Shown piece by piece: positions 47,083 to 59,800 of a stretch of DNA of 64,000 nucleotides. Source of the DNA: Moniliella sp. 'wahieum' (Eukaryota; Basidiomycota; Moniliellomycetes; Moniliellales; Moniliellaceae). Each line of letters opens with the position of its first letter. The stretch's first letter is position 1. The notes beneath the pieces are model-generated. The model did not search any database, was not told the DNA's origin, and worked only from the letters and a program-made list of their open reading frames with translations. The DNA lies in assembly GCA_003971905.1 (NCBI GenBank), contig RSEE01000066.1, positions 1-64,000 on the forward strand. Reading direction: 5' to 3'. Position numbers and translations under genes: made by a program.

Positions 47083-47887
47083 TCAGGGCGCTGTCCTCCC
47101 CCGACGGAGACCCCACCAGGGCATCAGATGCTTGACGCACGATGCCCGACGGGTGACCACACCCGGATTGAGATCTGGATGGGACAAAAACGAGACGACC
47201 TCAGGCAAAGCATCCGTCGAGACAAACTGACGTGCATATATAATTGTGGGTAGCACGTTGAGGATCCAAGGGTTATGGAAGAAGGACCTCTGAGTAAATG
47301 AAGTATATAGATGCACCATGTACACCTTACTTTGCTGTGCTAGGCAAGTGTTTCGTCCAAGGCGCCGTTCCACGCTGGAGAGTAGGGCTGGTCGTAGATA
47401 CGGAGAGTAGGGTTAGGCTTGGAGACGGGAACGGGTTGAAGCTCCGTTGGGCCACAACCTTTGGCACCATCAACAGCCGCACTCATCCTACCACCCATGC
47501 AAGGCATGCCACATCGCCGGGCACCGCCCTGGCCGACGCGTGGATCAGTCTCCGTTGATTTTTGACCAACGTGACTTGTCCGCTTTGATCCGCACATTCA
47601 GACCCGACGTTGGGGCAGGCCTGCTCACCAAGTGCATCTGCCACGGCCCTGCTTCGGGGGTTGTGATCCGCCCCATCACCCATGGGGGGTTGAACTACCG
47701 GCGGCATGCCACCGGTATAGTTCGAGCGATCAGATCTCCAGGATTCGCACTCAACTTTCGCACGTGCGCCGAACGGCAACTGGCCCAGATACGGGAGGAT
47801 GGACTTGTGGTCCTGCGTACTTGCGTGTGGGAGGGGAGGATTAGGTGTGGGAGAAGAGCCGACAGGAAATCTGCTCAAGACGCTCAA
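47083..47887 (-). CDS. Possible gene, unrecognised, fragmented
   Basis: Coding-like pieces on the minus strand: STQDHKSILPYLGQLPFGAR, GGMPPVVQPPMGDGADHNPR, VTLVKNQRRLIHASARAVPG, then after a frame change TELQPVPVSKPNPTLRIYDQ, then, after what looks like an intron beginning near 47313 (GTGTACATGG), NPWILNVLPTIIYARQFVST and DALPEVVSFLSHPDLNPGVV, stopping at 47083. No domain recognised. These could be chance open frames. Confidence 0.25.
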
Positions 47888-50366
47888 CGGCTCAGATTGG
47901 GCTCCAGCTCCGCACCTTCAGCTGTTCCACGCGCAGCGTGTGCAAGAGTGATGGCAGTCCTCTCTTGAGCACATCATGGCTCGCACCCGCACCCAGTCCA
48001 AGTGTGGTGCATTGCATGAGTCAGTGTGGGATCCTATCCTGCAGTTCGTGCGCTCCAATCCCGGAATCCACCTCCACAACGAGCCTAGAGGGCGGTGTCC
48101 CGAGAGATACCCAACGCCTTTTTTGGAACGCCAGGAGGAGGAACTGCTTCGACTGCTGGAATTCAGCAAAATGCGACAATGCCACGTACCACGGGCGCCC
48201 TCACAAGAACCTTTCTTCTCTCCAGTTATTACGACACTAGGATACTATGCCACCAAGACGGCGAGCAAGGTATTTCCATGTGCCTCGTATGGGGCCAAGA
48301 AAGGAACGCCCCCTCGCACGACCCCATGGGGTAGGCCCCGCGGCCCATGCGCGATCAATAAGTGATGACGCCCCACCCGCACTCGGCGGAGCGGGCGTCA
48401 AGAGCAGTCTGCATCGAGACGTATGGTTGCTCTCGGGTGGGGCGATGGTGCACCCGGTGGAGTTGTAGAGAGTGTGTGTACCATTCGGCATCATCATCCC
48501 CCATCGGATAATGTGATGGTTGCGGCCCTTGTCCAAACGAGAATGTCAATCAGGTGTGTGGACGGCTTCTTGCAGCAACGTAGCCGACAAGGAAAGAGAG
48601 CACAAGGATAGCATCTGTACGCGCGCAACGCGAGCAACGCTGTAAGTGTTGATGCTAGTAATTCAGACAAGAGCTGCGCCTAGCACCTGAGCGGAGGAGG
48701 CCCCAAATAAAGGCCAGAAAGACGGATCCGTGCAACAAATCACGATCAATAGAATAGGAGAAAAAACGCGACACACGCATCAATGGATGCTCCACGTTTT
48801 AGGCCTGCTTGGGGAACAACGAAGGGCGGTCGAGCTCCGGCGGAACTAGGAGCGACGTCAGTCGTCAGGAGGGCTCTTGTCAATTTAGTGCGCCAAACCA
48901 GCAGTAAACCCCCCACCCCCCTTTAACGGATCGAAGAGAAATCAGAAAGCGTGACAGCTACAAGCAACCCTGATTAAGGCGATACTCCCATTCGATGCCC
49001 CCCCCCGCGCCAAAAAGGGGCGAAGGCCGTGTCGTTGAGCGACATACCGTCGGGTATAGCACTGCAATCGGCAGCATGGTTATTTTCCCAAATGCATGCA
49101 GGAGAATAATGTCGGTACTCGGGTGGAGTTCTGAAGTGATGTCTTTTGGCGCACAGTGAAGCATTCGCAAATCGCACACCCCCATCCAGGGCCGGCGGAA
49201 GACCGTGAGTCTGGCCAGCACGAAAAAACGCGAACAATGAGCATACCTGTGGGGGATGCCACCTAAAAAGAACACAGAAGTTGTGCGCGCGAGCTTGACT
49301 TGGGTGCGCTCCACGAAACCCCGAGTCGCGGGACCATAGAATCGACTCGCTTGAGTTGCGAGCGGGGAATGAGGGGGGCTGCTTGCCATTACCATGGGAG
49401 CTAGAAAAAAATTACTCAGGAAAGGTCTTGCTTCACAAGGGGAGGTATGCTGCGAGATCTTCGGGTCAGGGGGCGATCAGCGGCGCTCGCCGATTCGCGC
49501 TTATACTCCGCATCTCTTGGAAGAGAGGGGGGCACTCCGTCCAATGGGCATATCACGGGCAGGAGGCGGCGATCGTGGGGGCATGGCGAGTGTGGCGTGC
49601 GGAGCGCGACCAGGTGTTGGTGAGCCGTGGGGACTTTGCGTAGGAGGCAAATTAGGCGCCCCTCAAGGGAGGCACGCGCGTACAGCAGCGGTATGGTAGT
49701 ACCATTCTAGGCTAGGATGAGCGAGCAAAGGCCGGCAGAGGCAGTCGGCCAAGGCTGCGGACCGCACTCGATGGGGCCATGCGTGGATGACGTGATCACG
49801 CGGACGATGCACATCCGCTGTTCAAGTTCAAAAAGGCCGCTCGATCGCGCTCAATGCTTCGTTTTGGCAGGCAGCCACCACCAGCATCCGTTTGCTGCTG
49901 TCCCCATCCTTGTTGCTCGCCTGTCCCTGTGGCTTGCTCGTCGCTTTCGTCGAAACGCCTTTCATCAGCGGCCCAACGGCCCCATATCCCGTATTGCTTC
50001 CGCAGCTGATGCATGGACCAGATGCAGCCGTCGGTGGAGGGGTGGTCATTTTTTCAATTAATAACCCGCAACGGTTGTCTAGCAGCAAAGGTTTTGTGCA
50101 TAGCTAGCTGGTTGGCAACGTTGCAACGCCGCTGAAGCGCCAAGTACGTCAGGTTGACTGTTGTACCCGCGATGCAGATGCTGTAGATGCGCTCGGGGTG
50201 CTGGCGATGTGTGCGGAACCGATTGGCAGTTTGGAGGAGTCTTCTCGACCCAGAGGAACGGCCAATTTCATTCGCAGCACAGGAGGGCGCCACATGAGGG
50301 CTGAGGCTCAACATTGAGCCTCCCTCCCCCACTCCATCATTGCCGCCCCGGGCAATCTCAAGGGCC
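47888..50366. other. Gene-poor region
   Basis: About 2.5 kb without a supported gene. Open frames are short and lack family features. A C9 run lies at 48998-49006. Confidence 0.5.
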
Positions 50367-53086
50367 ATGACGAGCCGGACCCAACGCCAGAAACGATGGA
50401 GGACACGCTGGCGTCATCGTCGTCTCTATCGTCCCTCAGTTCCTCCCCCCTTTCCGACGTACCCACCTTATGGCCCACCTCCGATCATCCTGGAGCTGCT
50501 TCCTTGGTTCGCGGCTTGCCGTCCCATGCGTCTGCAGTGCCTCCTTCCCATCCTGCCATGCCCACTTCACCATCGTGAATTGGATACCCGCCAGCGCAGG
50601 AAGCGCCGCAAGCGGTCCGCCGGAAAGGGCGGGCGCTTGCTGTCCAAGCGGTTGCCTCCGGCCCAGCTCACTTGGCCTCCAGGCTGCCTTCGTCCAAACC
50701 AAAGCCAACAACTGCGCCAAAGGGGAAGAGGAGGACCGTAGGACCAGTCACCCTGTACCGCCGCGCCAGCTGCGATCCTACCTAGCTCGGCCGCTGCCCT
50801 TTCAGCCTCATCCAGCCGCCATCGCCCCATAGCGGGGGCCAGCTCGATCGGCCTCTCACTCCGACCAGGAATGCCGACGCCACCACATGCTGACGTTAGC
50901 CCGCCGGCGCCTCGCCCGAGCCCAGGGCCGGCCGTGTCGTCTCACGTCCCCTCCTTGCCTCTGCTCTCTCAGTTGCATGCGTCCAACACCACCCGCACCC
51001 GAGGTTGCCGAAACATTGCTGCCACCGCACCTGCCGCAGCCCGCCTTTCCCGTCCCCACCGCCTCCCGCTTCCCTCCTATGGCCATTTCGATGGGCGCTA
51101 CCAAGGTATACCCCGACCTGACTTCGGTCGCTGCGGCGGCCGGGTTGGAGGCGCCCAATTCGATTCCATTGGTCGGACGAGCTCCTTTGCCCGCAGAAGT
51201 CCCAGGACAGAGACGCATGGCAACGATACCCCATCCACGACCGTGTTCTCGGGCAACAAGAGCGGGAAGCGCCCCTTGCACTCCAACTTCTTCCACTGGG
51301 GTTCCCCCGCAGGTGGACATCCAGCTCGATCGCGCGTCAACGCAAAAGGTACCTCGCTGGCTGAGCGCCTGTCGCTTGTATGGACCCCAATCTTCACAGC
51401 CCTTGCAACCGTTAGAACGGCCTCATTGTCAGGCGTATGGACGTCGTGCCAAGAGCGGAGGCAATCCTGTCTCGTCCCACCCCGTCTTACACCCTTCCTT
51501 CCCACCGTGGACCTGAGCCAAGCCGGACGAGGATACTGGTCCTTCCACGCCCAGCGTCCGGGCTCGATCGGCAGGCGCAAGCACCGTCCTCTCCAGTCCC
51601 AAAGAGGGGAGGAGGTAAAGGAAAGGAACGATATGCCACGTGGTGACCATGGGTTCAGTACGGTAGCTGCCGCTTTGAATCACGTTCCTCCTCCGAAATC
51701 AGGTACGGAGAGCGAGAATGAGGCAAGTGCCTCTCACCGGAGGAAGCGGCAGAAGCGACGATTGGATGCATGGCAAGCGCCTGCTGCTCCTTCTCATGGT
51801 GACCAGTCGGTCTCACCCTCGTCCCCAGCGTCGCCCCCTCTTCCCCTGAAAGAAGTCAAGGGGAAAAGGAGGCGCCGTTCGCGTTGCATCAACTCTCAAA
51901 GAAACACCAAAGCTTGAGCAACTGCAACTGGTTCATCTGCCGGAAAAACCACTCTCTACTGCAGCTTGGACGCACGTTCTGGATACGGTTCCTATCAGTG
52001 AACCCTGGGCAGAAAGTGGGGATGGGAACCAGGGCTCCGCATCCGCTCGACCGGCAGATTTTCGTATCCAGCAAGGAACACTTCAAGGGTTCTTCGAGTC
52101 GGCACGACACCAACTGGGCGAAGCAGCTTTGGTTCTTGCTTCGGATTCAGGGCTGCTGAAAAGGTACTTTTCTTACATTGTAATCCTTACGAGGTTGAGT
52201 TGAAGTTGACTTTGTTTTCTCCACAGTCTTGACAGTTTCTCTCTCGCCCCTCCGAGAGGCAAAGCCTCTTCGGTTGGGGGAGCTCCCCCGCCCGGGGACC
52301 GAAAATTGGTTTTGCCTGGGCGCGAACAAAGTGCGAAGCGCAATGCGGAACATGGTCTCCACCTCTTGGCTCAAATGGGTAAAAAGATGGAGCAAACACT
52401 TGCACCAGTTGGCGTCAGGGGGGTCGCGTCGCAGTCAACTGAACCTGGGTCCCATCTTCGATGGTGGAAGCGCCTGTGTCATTGAACTTGACTGGGCCGT
52501 GGCTGAACCAACCTTTGGCCACATCAATGTGCGCGATGAATCCTTCTCTCTCCCCCGGTTGCAGAGCCTGGCAAAACGCCCCATGCCACCACCGCTTTGT
52601 CTTCCTCGCCACCCCGCGTTGCTGTTCCGTCCAAGTCAACATCAAATGGGCGGATGCGGTTCCGGATCCGTCGGACGGCTTTGGGCGGTATTATCGTTCG
52701 TCCCACGTGCATCCCGAACCCATGCATCGTGGTTCTGCTTCTGTTGCGACACCGGGAGTTGCTCCAGAGTCCTTACCTTCTCCCAGAACTCGGTCCCCAA
52801 GTCGGTTCCACCCACCTCCGATCCCAGCTTACGTCCTGCTCCCCCAACACGTGGCGATTCCAGCCTGTCTACCGTGCCACGAGTGCCTCCGACCGGCGGA
52901 GTGACCTCCCTTCAGTCGAATGAAGCTTCTGCGACTAGCACCACAACCACCCTCACTAATTCTTCTGTGGCCTTCCTCAATCCCACCCAGCTCATGTTCC
53001 TTTTGGGCACACGGGACACTATCCAAACAAGAGGTTGGGAAGCATCCCAACAGTGGCTTGAAGATCAACTCCATTGTGCAGAATGA
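50367..53086 (+). CDS. Long disordered Ser/Pro-rich protein, unrecognised
   Basis: Coding-like sequence runs through several frames: MEDTLASSSSLSSLSSSPLS (from 50396), basic RQRRKRRKRSAGKGGRLLSK, a 348-codon open frame (50871-51917) with RSPRTETHGNDTPSTTVFSG and KRRLDAWQAPAAPSHGDQS, then LEQLQLVHLPEKPLSTAAWT and FFESARHQLGEAALVLASDS. A clean intron at 52164-52226 (GTACTT...TCCACAG) joins LLK to SLDSFSLAPPRGK. The C-terminus is SVAFLNPTQLMFLLGTRDTI ... WLEDQLHCAE with a stop at 53086. The intron and the helical end blocks support a real gene, about 870 residues; function unknown. It converges on the membrane protein downstream. Confidence 0.45.
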
Positions 53087-53187
53087 GGCACAGCTGCTGC
53101 ACAATCTGCCACACCAACTGCCCAACTGCATAGACGGCCCAAGATGATTGAATCGTGATATCCTGTTCTGTTATGGCGATGTGGGAA

Positions 53188-55041
53188 TCAAGGGGAACAC
53201 GGGCGCCTCTGTAGACAAGACAAGGCAACTTTGACACCAAAAGCGGGTTGAATAAGGTTAGCGACGCCCCCACGCTTACGGCCTTGGGAGCGCGTGCTGG
53301 CTTTGGGGGAAGGGGAAGCGGGGGTCGGTTTTGCGACCAGAGGGGCAGCCGAAATAGCTGTCTCCTTTTCGTCCGCTGCCTTGACCTGCTTGGCAGCTGC
53401 CTCCTCGGCAAGCTTGCGACGCTTCTTGGCCTCGTTGAACTCCTTGAGTTTCTTCGAGTCACCGCGATGCATCAACTGGGGAAGGAAAGCGGCCAGGGCA
53501 GTGGAAGCAATCATCAAAGCCCACGAGGGAATCAGTTCCAGCAGCCTATAATAGTATTTGCCCAAAAACGAGGCGAACTTGAGCATGCGTGGGAACTTTA
53601 CGCCACCCGGTGCCCATGGGCTCTCCCATACGGGCAGCATCTTCCACTCTCCCGAACCCAAAAAGTCAATCGCCTCGTTCACGGTCGGCAACTTCTGCGC
53701 CACCTTCCAGTAGCGCAGGTCAAATGGCCTCTCCGATCCGGGCGGCGTGGGCGTAACAAAGACGACCATCGGTACCTTCCATATGCCCCAAAGCCATTCC
53801 ACCACGGGGTGGCGAACGTATTCGGCATACCCAAACCGGAGCCCATCAGCCTCGACCTGGGGCAGGTTAGCTTCGACCAGCGCTTGGCGCACGCCCCATT
53901 GCGACGCGGTCAAAATTTCCTTGCCGTCAACTCAGTCTCGGCTTGGGCGTTCATGTCGTCTTCCGACATGTCCGACGGCGCGCTACCCCCGCCGCCCAGT
54001 AGCTCGCCCACCTTGGGCAGGACTGCGCCAAAAAAGCTTTTGCGTCCGGGCTTGCCAATCACAGCGCGGCTGTTGGCTCAGCGACGCGAATGGTAAAGCC
54101 ACCGACCACCTCGAACCCCTCCGGAAGACTGGGTGTGGCAGCCGCGCTGGCCTTGGCCACCTCGGCCACCTTGGTGAAATCGGGTTGGTCGGCGCCCTTG
54201 ATGGTTGGACTGTATCCAGTGGAAGGGTCCGGCCAAAAGGCGTGAAGGGTGCGGTTGAAAATGAGGTCAAACTTTTGGGATTCCTTGTCGGATGCCGAGG
54301 CGGAGCTGTAACAAGATGGGGGAGGGTAAGCAGGGTAAGCACGCGGACGAAGCAGACCACAAGGGCAGTCGAACGTACAAGAGAATAACCCAGGGCTCCG
54401 ATACTGGCCGAGAGGGAGTACCAATCACCGAGTCAACCATGCCCGCCAGGACGGCGTCTTGGTCGAGAATGGCAGTGTGCGAGTACCCCAAGAGGTCGAG
54501 AAAGCCAGCGTAACTGTGATTCGTTCCAGCAAAATTTCTCCACGCGCGGGTGAAACGTGGGGTTGGTCTTGGCCCGCATCTGGTCCTGCGTTTCGTCCAC
54601 GCGCTCATCCGACCACCGGAGCACCTTGGTCAGGCCAAACTGAACCAAACAGAATGCAGGTCAGCAATCAGCAACCAGCAACCCAGCACGTGCATCCGGC
54701 GGGAGAGAAGGAAGATGGGGGCGGAAAAGCACGACGTACGCGAATCAGGCTCTCGGTGATGGTTTGGTTGCGAGGTGCGCGCGGAGGCTTGGGCGTGGCA
54801 GGCAGGGGGGCAGCCGTGCTGTGCGGGGCAGGCGCGGACGGCTTGGAGGGCCGCTTGATGCCGTGGGGGGACCAACCAGCGTCGCGGCGATAGTTGCTTC
54901 CGACTTCGGGCTCGCCCTCGTGCTTGGAGGGGAGGCCGGGCTGCCAGCCGCGGTGGATGTACTGGGCAAAGACGTGGGGGACGAGGAGGACGCCCACCAA
55001 GGCAGCAGCACAAGGCGGAGGATGCGCTGGGTGAACGCCAT
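53188..55041 (-). CDS. Unrecognised ER-type membrane protein with luminal domain
   Basis: The start at 55041 gives MAFTQRILRLVLLP and a hydrophobic stretch leading to ALVGVLLVPHVFAQ, a signal peptide or anchor. A Pro-rich linker precedes FGLTKVLRWSDERVDETQDQ, NESQLRW and FAGTNHSYAGFLDLLGYSHT. Later blocks are KFDLIFNRTLHAFWPDPSTG, GFEVVGGFTIRVAEP, TASQWGVRQALVEANLPQVE, VVEWLWGIWKVPMVVFVTPT and FLGSGEWKMLPVWESPWAPG. One TM (LIPSWALMIASTALAAFLPQ) precedes a basic coiled tail (KKLKEFNEAKKRRKLAEEAA). The topology suggests a type I ER protein with a cytosolic basic tail. I cannot name the family. Frame changes occur at several points. Confidence 0.65.
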
Positions 55042-56434
55042 GGCGGGATGGAAGAAGGAAGGAGGAAGGGCGCGAGAAGGCGGGGATGGGCGGCGGGGGG
55101 CAGGCAGGCGGGGGCCGGAGGAAGAGGAGATAAAAGTGGATGCAATCTCTGCGTCGCAGCGCATGAGACATGCCCACGTGGTCTGCACGCGCACTGGCGC
55201 ACTGGGAGGCACGCCGTGTTTCGATTTCAATCCTGCGTGTTCTATCTCTGTGCCCTCTGGGGGTGTGGACGCACTGGGAGAGGGGCGGAACGAACCACGC
55301 GTGGGCCTGGGCACCCGCGACTCCAGTCCCACCAACCAGCGCCTGGCAAATACACTTGCACCAGCACTAGCACTAGCACTAGCACATTGTAACCGCTCCC
55401 CCTTGGCCGCACACGCACACAGCGGCCCCGTGCCTCGCCCGCCCTCCCAGACAGAGCGCGTGCCCGCCACTCGCCTCGTCCGAGTCACCCACTGATTCTC
55501 CTCCGCCTCACCGATGGATGGTCCATCCAGCGTCCGGGAACTGCTTCCCCGTTCTGGCCTCAAAACCATGCGTTCCGCGTCCCCTCCGTCAAACTCACCC
55601 CAACTCGTCTAGGAACGCCAGGCGCCCGTGTGGCCTTGGCAGGTCGCGTGGTCGCCGCCAGGTTCCTCGTCCGCGCGCCAGCACGTCAGCCCGTCAGATC
55701 AGTATCATATATCAGTCCCCAAATTCCAAACGTCCATCTGTCGACATGGCGCTTCCGCTCTGCCCTGCGACCCCCCTTCCACAGAAAACAAATTATCTGT
55801 ACCTGCGCCGCTCCTCCCGTAGGCCTCCAACGTCCAACCCACCCTCCCCAGGCGGTTCAAGATCATTGGTGGGTGACGGTCATCGACCGGTGCCTCGCAC
55901 GAATGCGGGTGGCGGTGCTGGCCTGGCCAGTCTGTTTGCGCCGTTTCCACCGTATCCGACGCCGCCCACGTGGTCCATCTGCGCATGGCCAGTGGATTGG
56001 GGTGGAGACGAGGCGGGGGCAGATAAGGGCCTAAGGCCAAGGGGGGACTATGTGGGCATGCGGTGCAAGCTTGCTTGCAACGAGGGCCATTGAACGAATC
56101 CCAACCAGACGCGCTAGCAAAACCCAGGACAGAAGAACACGACCCCCAAAGCAACCTGTGCGTTACGTCAGCACACCCGACTCGGCGTGAAAGAAACGGG
56201 CGGAAGCAGGACTGAAGTTTGAACTTTGAACGTTGAAATGCAGCTGGGTGGAGAGTACATACAGGCCCCGCAGCTCTATTTGGTCGATCGTCGAGCTTAG
56301 CTACGATCGCAGAACTTATCTAGCGCAGTTGTAAATTAGTTTTCATCCCAAAGGGAAGGGAGCCGTGGTTGTTCATCGACTCGGTTTCGGCTTCGTGTAT
56401 CTCAGACTTCCGCAAAAGCAGGGACCCAAAAAAG
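55042..56434. other. Intergenic region
   Basis: About 1.4 kb without a supported gene. A short CACTAG repeat (ACTAGC x3) lies near 55365-55383 and a TATCATATATCAG stretch near 55702. Confidence 0.4.
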
Positions 56435-56528
56435 TGACTTCGCCCGGATCGAACCGAGGACCTTATCCGTTAACTTCAGCACAGGGCCAGTGTTAAGGAT
56501 ACGTGATAACCAACTACACCACGATGCC
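56435..56528 (-). tRNA. tV(AAC): tRNA-Val (anticodon AAC) with intron
   Basis: The acceptor 5' strand GGCATCG pairs with CGAAGTC with one A-A mismatch. The D-arm region GTGTAGTTGGTTATCAC and the anticodon stem TATCC/GGATA with loop TTAACA+C give anticodon AAC. An intron of about 21 nt follows position 37. The T-arm reads CTCGG-TTCGATC-CGGG, one C short of a full stem (CCC at 56443-56445 on the plus strand, expected GGGATC context). This fits a length error rather than a dead tRNA. A T6 Pol III terminator follows the 3' end. Confidence 0.88.
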
Positions 56529-56853
56529 ATATGATCATGTGTTCATGACAACTTTAAATGGCATATGGTCTGAGGGAGCCCCGGCAATCAACGTTCAACG
56601 TTTGACGTCGACAGGCATCTGGCTCTTCTCTGCTCACGACCCATGCCTGGTTGTACTACGGCGTTCCTACGCACTCTACCTGGTCGGGGCGCATGGAGAA
56701 TGGACATCATTGATGGATATGGAGTGGATAGTCAACGGTACAAGTGCACAAGCCGAGGCCAACGGTAAAGAGGTCGTAAAACAAGCCAGCAGAAGACAAC
56801 CCAACCGGGAGCGGTCGCAACCCGCTACGCGCGGTGGGGAGGGGGAGGATGAG

Positions 56854-59800
56854 TTAGGTAGACGGCACGCCAATTGCAGCAACACTGTTGCCGTACGAAA
56901 GATGAGATGGGCGCCTTCCGCATCGGCGCCCACGGTCCGCACCGACCCAAACGCCAGCCGCTCTTCGTCCCCGTACCCGCCGCCGCCGCCGAGCGCAATG
57001 GACTGGGCGGCGGCCGCGCGCTGCGGCGTGGGTCCCGAGCTGAGCGCGGCCGTGTCGGCCAGGAGATCGACCGCAAACACTTGCCACCGTGTGCCGAGGT
57101 GGGCGTTTTGCGACGGGCCTGGGTGAGCAGCAGCGGCGTGGTGCATCGTTTGTCGCCGCACACCGACCACGTACCGGCCCACGCCATCCGCCGCACCGCG
57201 CACACAGCCTGTCGAACCCGCATGCGCACCGGTTCTTCCCGCACCACCACGTCACGCCGCGGTGTGCTGGGCGGGCTGTCGGAGGGATCAGCGGCATCGG
57301 CAGTGCTAGCGCCAGCAGCCGACCCTTCGCCCCCGGGCGCCGACGGACCGGCGCATCCTCTTTGGCCTCCTCGCCACGGTGCCCGCTGGGATCGGGTGCG
57401 CCCTCGAGGCTCAGGCCCAGGCCCATACCCACATTGGCCATGTGCGCCGCAGGCAAGTGAGACGCACCATTTCCCGTCCCGGCGGGCGGCACGATGCTGG
57501 TCGAGTGGGCGCGCATGGCGCGGGTCGAGTTGGCCCGCTCCCGCGTCGAGTTGGCCCGACGCGACCGAGCGCCATGCATCGAGATGGGGTACCCGCCCGA
57601 ACTGCCTCCGGCATCGGACGAGGCCGCACCGGAGCCAGTCGACGCTGCGCCCGGCCCTGCGCCTGGCCCGGACAGGCCATTGCCAGGTGCGCCCGAGGGA
57701 GACGACGCATTGGGTAATCGTAAGGTGATCGTCTGTCCGTCGGGTGTGGTGATCTGGTTGGGACCGTCGCCGGGCCCGCTCATCGCTCCCGAGTCGGCCC
57801 AGTTGGTTGGACCACTAAGATCCTCCGTGTCGCGTTCGCCGCGACGCAACAGACCAGCATGAGTTCCATATTTGGCGTTGGCCGGGCCAAAGAGCGAAGC
57901 GAGATGAGCAGCTTGGACAGTGAGCCATTCGGCGTCGATCCCGATGCGCCATTCATCGCGCCCATCCGCTCTTCCGACATCAAATCGCCGGCCGAAGCGA
58001 CGAGGCTGGTACTGCTGCCACTGCCCATGCTGGCGCCGGGGTAGATGTGAGGTTGGCTGTGGGACGCAGTGCGCGCAGTCGAGTTGGGGACGAGTCGAGG
58101 ACCAAATCGGGGTACACTTTGGCAAACCAAACGTGCGACTTGGTCAACAGACCTGCCAGAACAAAGGGAGGAGGGGGCGCCGGGCTGGCGCCCCAGCTGA
58201 GCGTCGTGGGCGGCTGGAGCGCCATGGTAGGCGGTAGCATAATGCGCTGCACCGGTCCGTCACCAATCTCGAGCACTTGTACCATTTGCCGGCCCCGCAA
58301 ATCGTACACCAACACGCGACCCGTGTTGGTGCCAAGCAGGGCCAGCGACGAATCGGTCAACTGGCCTGAAATGCTGGGCGGCGGTGGATCGGTGCCGGGA
58401 GTGGTGGCGAGCTTGGGTCCAGAGCCGTCACCGGGGGGCGGGCGAGCAGCGCTCACAAAGTCGATCCCTCTGGGGCGCTCGGTGGCTCTTTGGGTCCGCG
58501 CGCAATCAGAGCTGTGGCCCGGACAATGTGGCCAACACTGAGCTGGAGCTTGGCCAGCTCCGTCCAACGGTTCAAACGGGCTTCGTGCAGCCAAATGGAG
58601 ACTCTGGCATGAGAGGAAGCCAAGCCAAGCAGTTGCACGTCCTCCTCCTCCCCCACCCAGCTGGATGAGGTACGGGTGCCAGAAGCAGGCGCAGGTAACG
58701 CGGCCAAAGCAATGTTAAATGCAGTCCAACGGTCAAGAGGCTCCGGTTTGCGGATCAAACGCGGCTGTTTCCAGCGTGGTCTCGTAGATTGCCCCGTCAG
58801 CAAAGACAACAACGTTGGCCGAGGCATGGATGTGGGTGCGAGAAAGAGGCACCTTGCCAATCGCTTGGAAATAACGTTTGCGCACTGTGCCCAAATACAC
58901 AATCGAGGGAGACCCACCCGGTTGACCATGCACCCCAACCCTGGGGGCAGTGCTGCACAAGCAGCAAGGGAAACCACATGCAGGACGCCATAGCGGGTGC
59001 CAAGAAGTACGAGTTGACGTTCGGCATCCACCGACAGGGCGGTCACGCTATCGCCATCCTCTTTGATGCGGGCCCCGACCTGCGTCGATAATTTGCGCCA
59101 ACTTGCAATGTCGGCAGCCGTGCCAATCGGTCCGAGTCAGAGTCACTGTCCGTGTCGAGGGGTAGTTGGAAGGGGCCATGGAAACGTTGCCTAAAATGTC
59201 CAGTGCCACCACAAACCCGGCTGCTTCGGCAAACATGACAATGTCGGCTGGCGTCGCATTGGGAAGAATACGAGCATCGAGGGAAGACGTCATCCATGCC
59301 ACTGAATCTGCCACCGCTTCGGTACCAGAGCCAACATGCGAGCCGCCGGCGCTGCCAGTCGAGGTGTCATCCCCAGATTGGCTCAACGCATGGCGAACTC
59401 GAGCCCGGGTGATCGACTTGCGACCTGAAGCGAGCACAGGTGTGAAGGGCGATGCGTCTGGTCCCGACGGAGCAGGCGAAGAACGGTCGCTGGTACCAAG
59501 GACCAGCGCGCTACTGGCCTCCGTCCCGGGTAGGCGATCCCGTTGGGCCTCAAGCAATTCGGTGTCTTTCAGCAGGTACAAAGCAGAAGCCAAAGAGCAC
59601 TGATCGTTACCGCCATGGGCACCACAACATGGTTCATGAGCCAGATTGCCTTCTTGATCCGAGACCGAGGATGAAAGTGAGCACCGCGGCGGGAATTGCG
59701 GCGCTTCGATGAGCTGGACGAAGATCGCCGAGAACGCAACGAGAGCACACTCCAAGGTTCAATCAAAATAGGAACTTGAGGGCGCCCTGTGGGTTGAGTG

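Noticed and set aside
47083-47887. Allantoicase or another purine-catabolism gene next to the XanA-like gene
   Set aside because: I looked for allantoicase blocks in all frames and did not find them.
56854-58125. 423-codon minus-strand open frame as a separate gene
   Set aside because: Its right part is out of frame with the WD-type sequence of SCAP and its left part is Arg/Cys-rich shadow; I treat the region as the SCAP 3' end.
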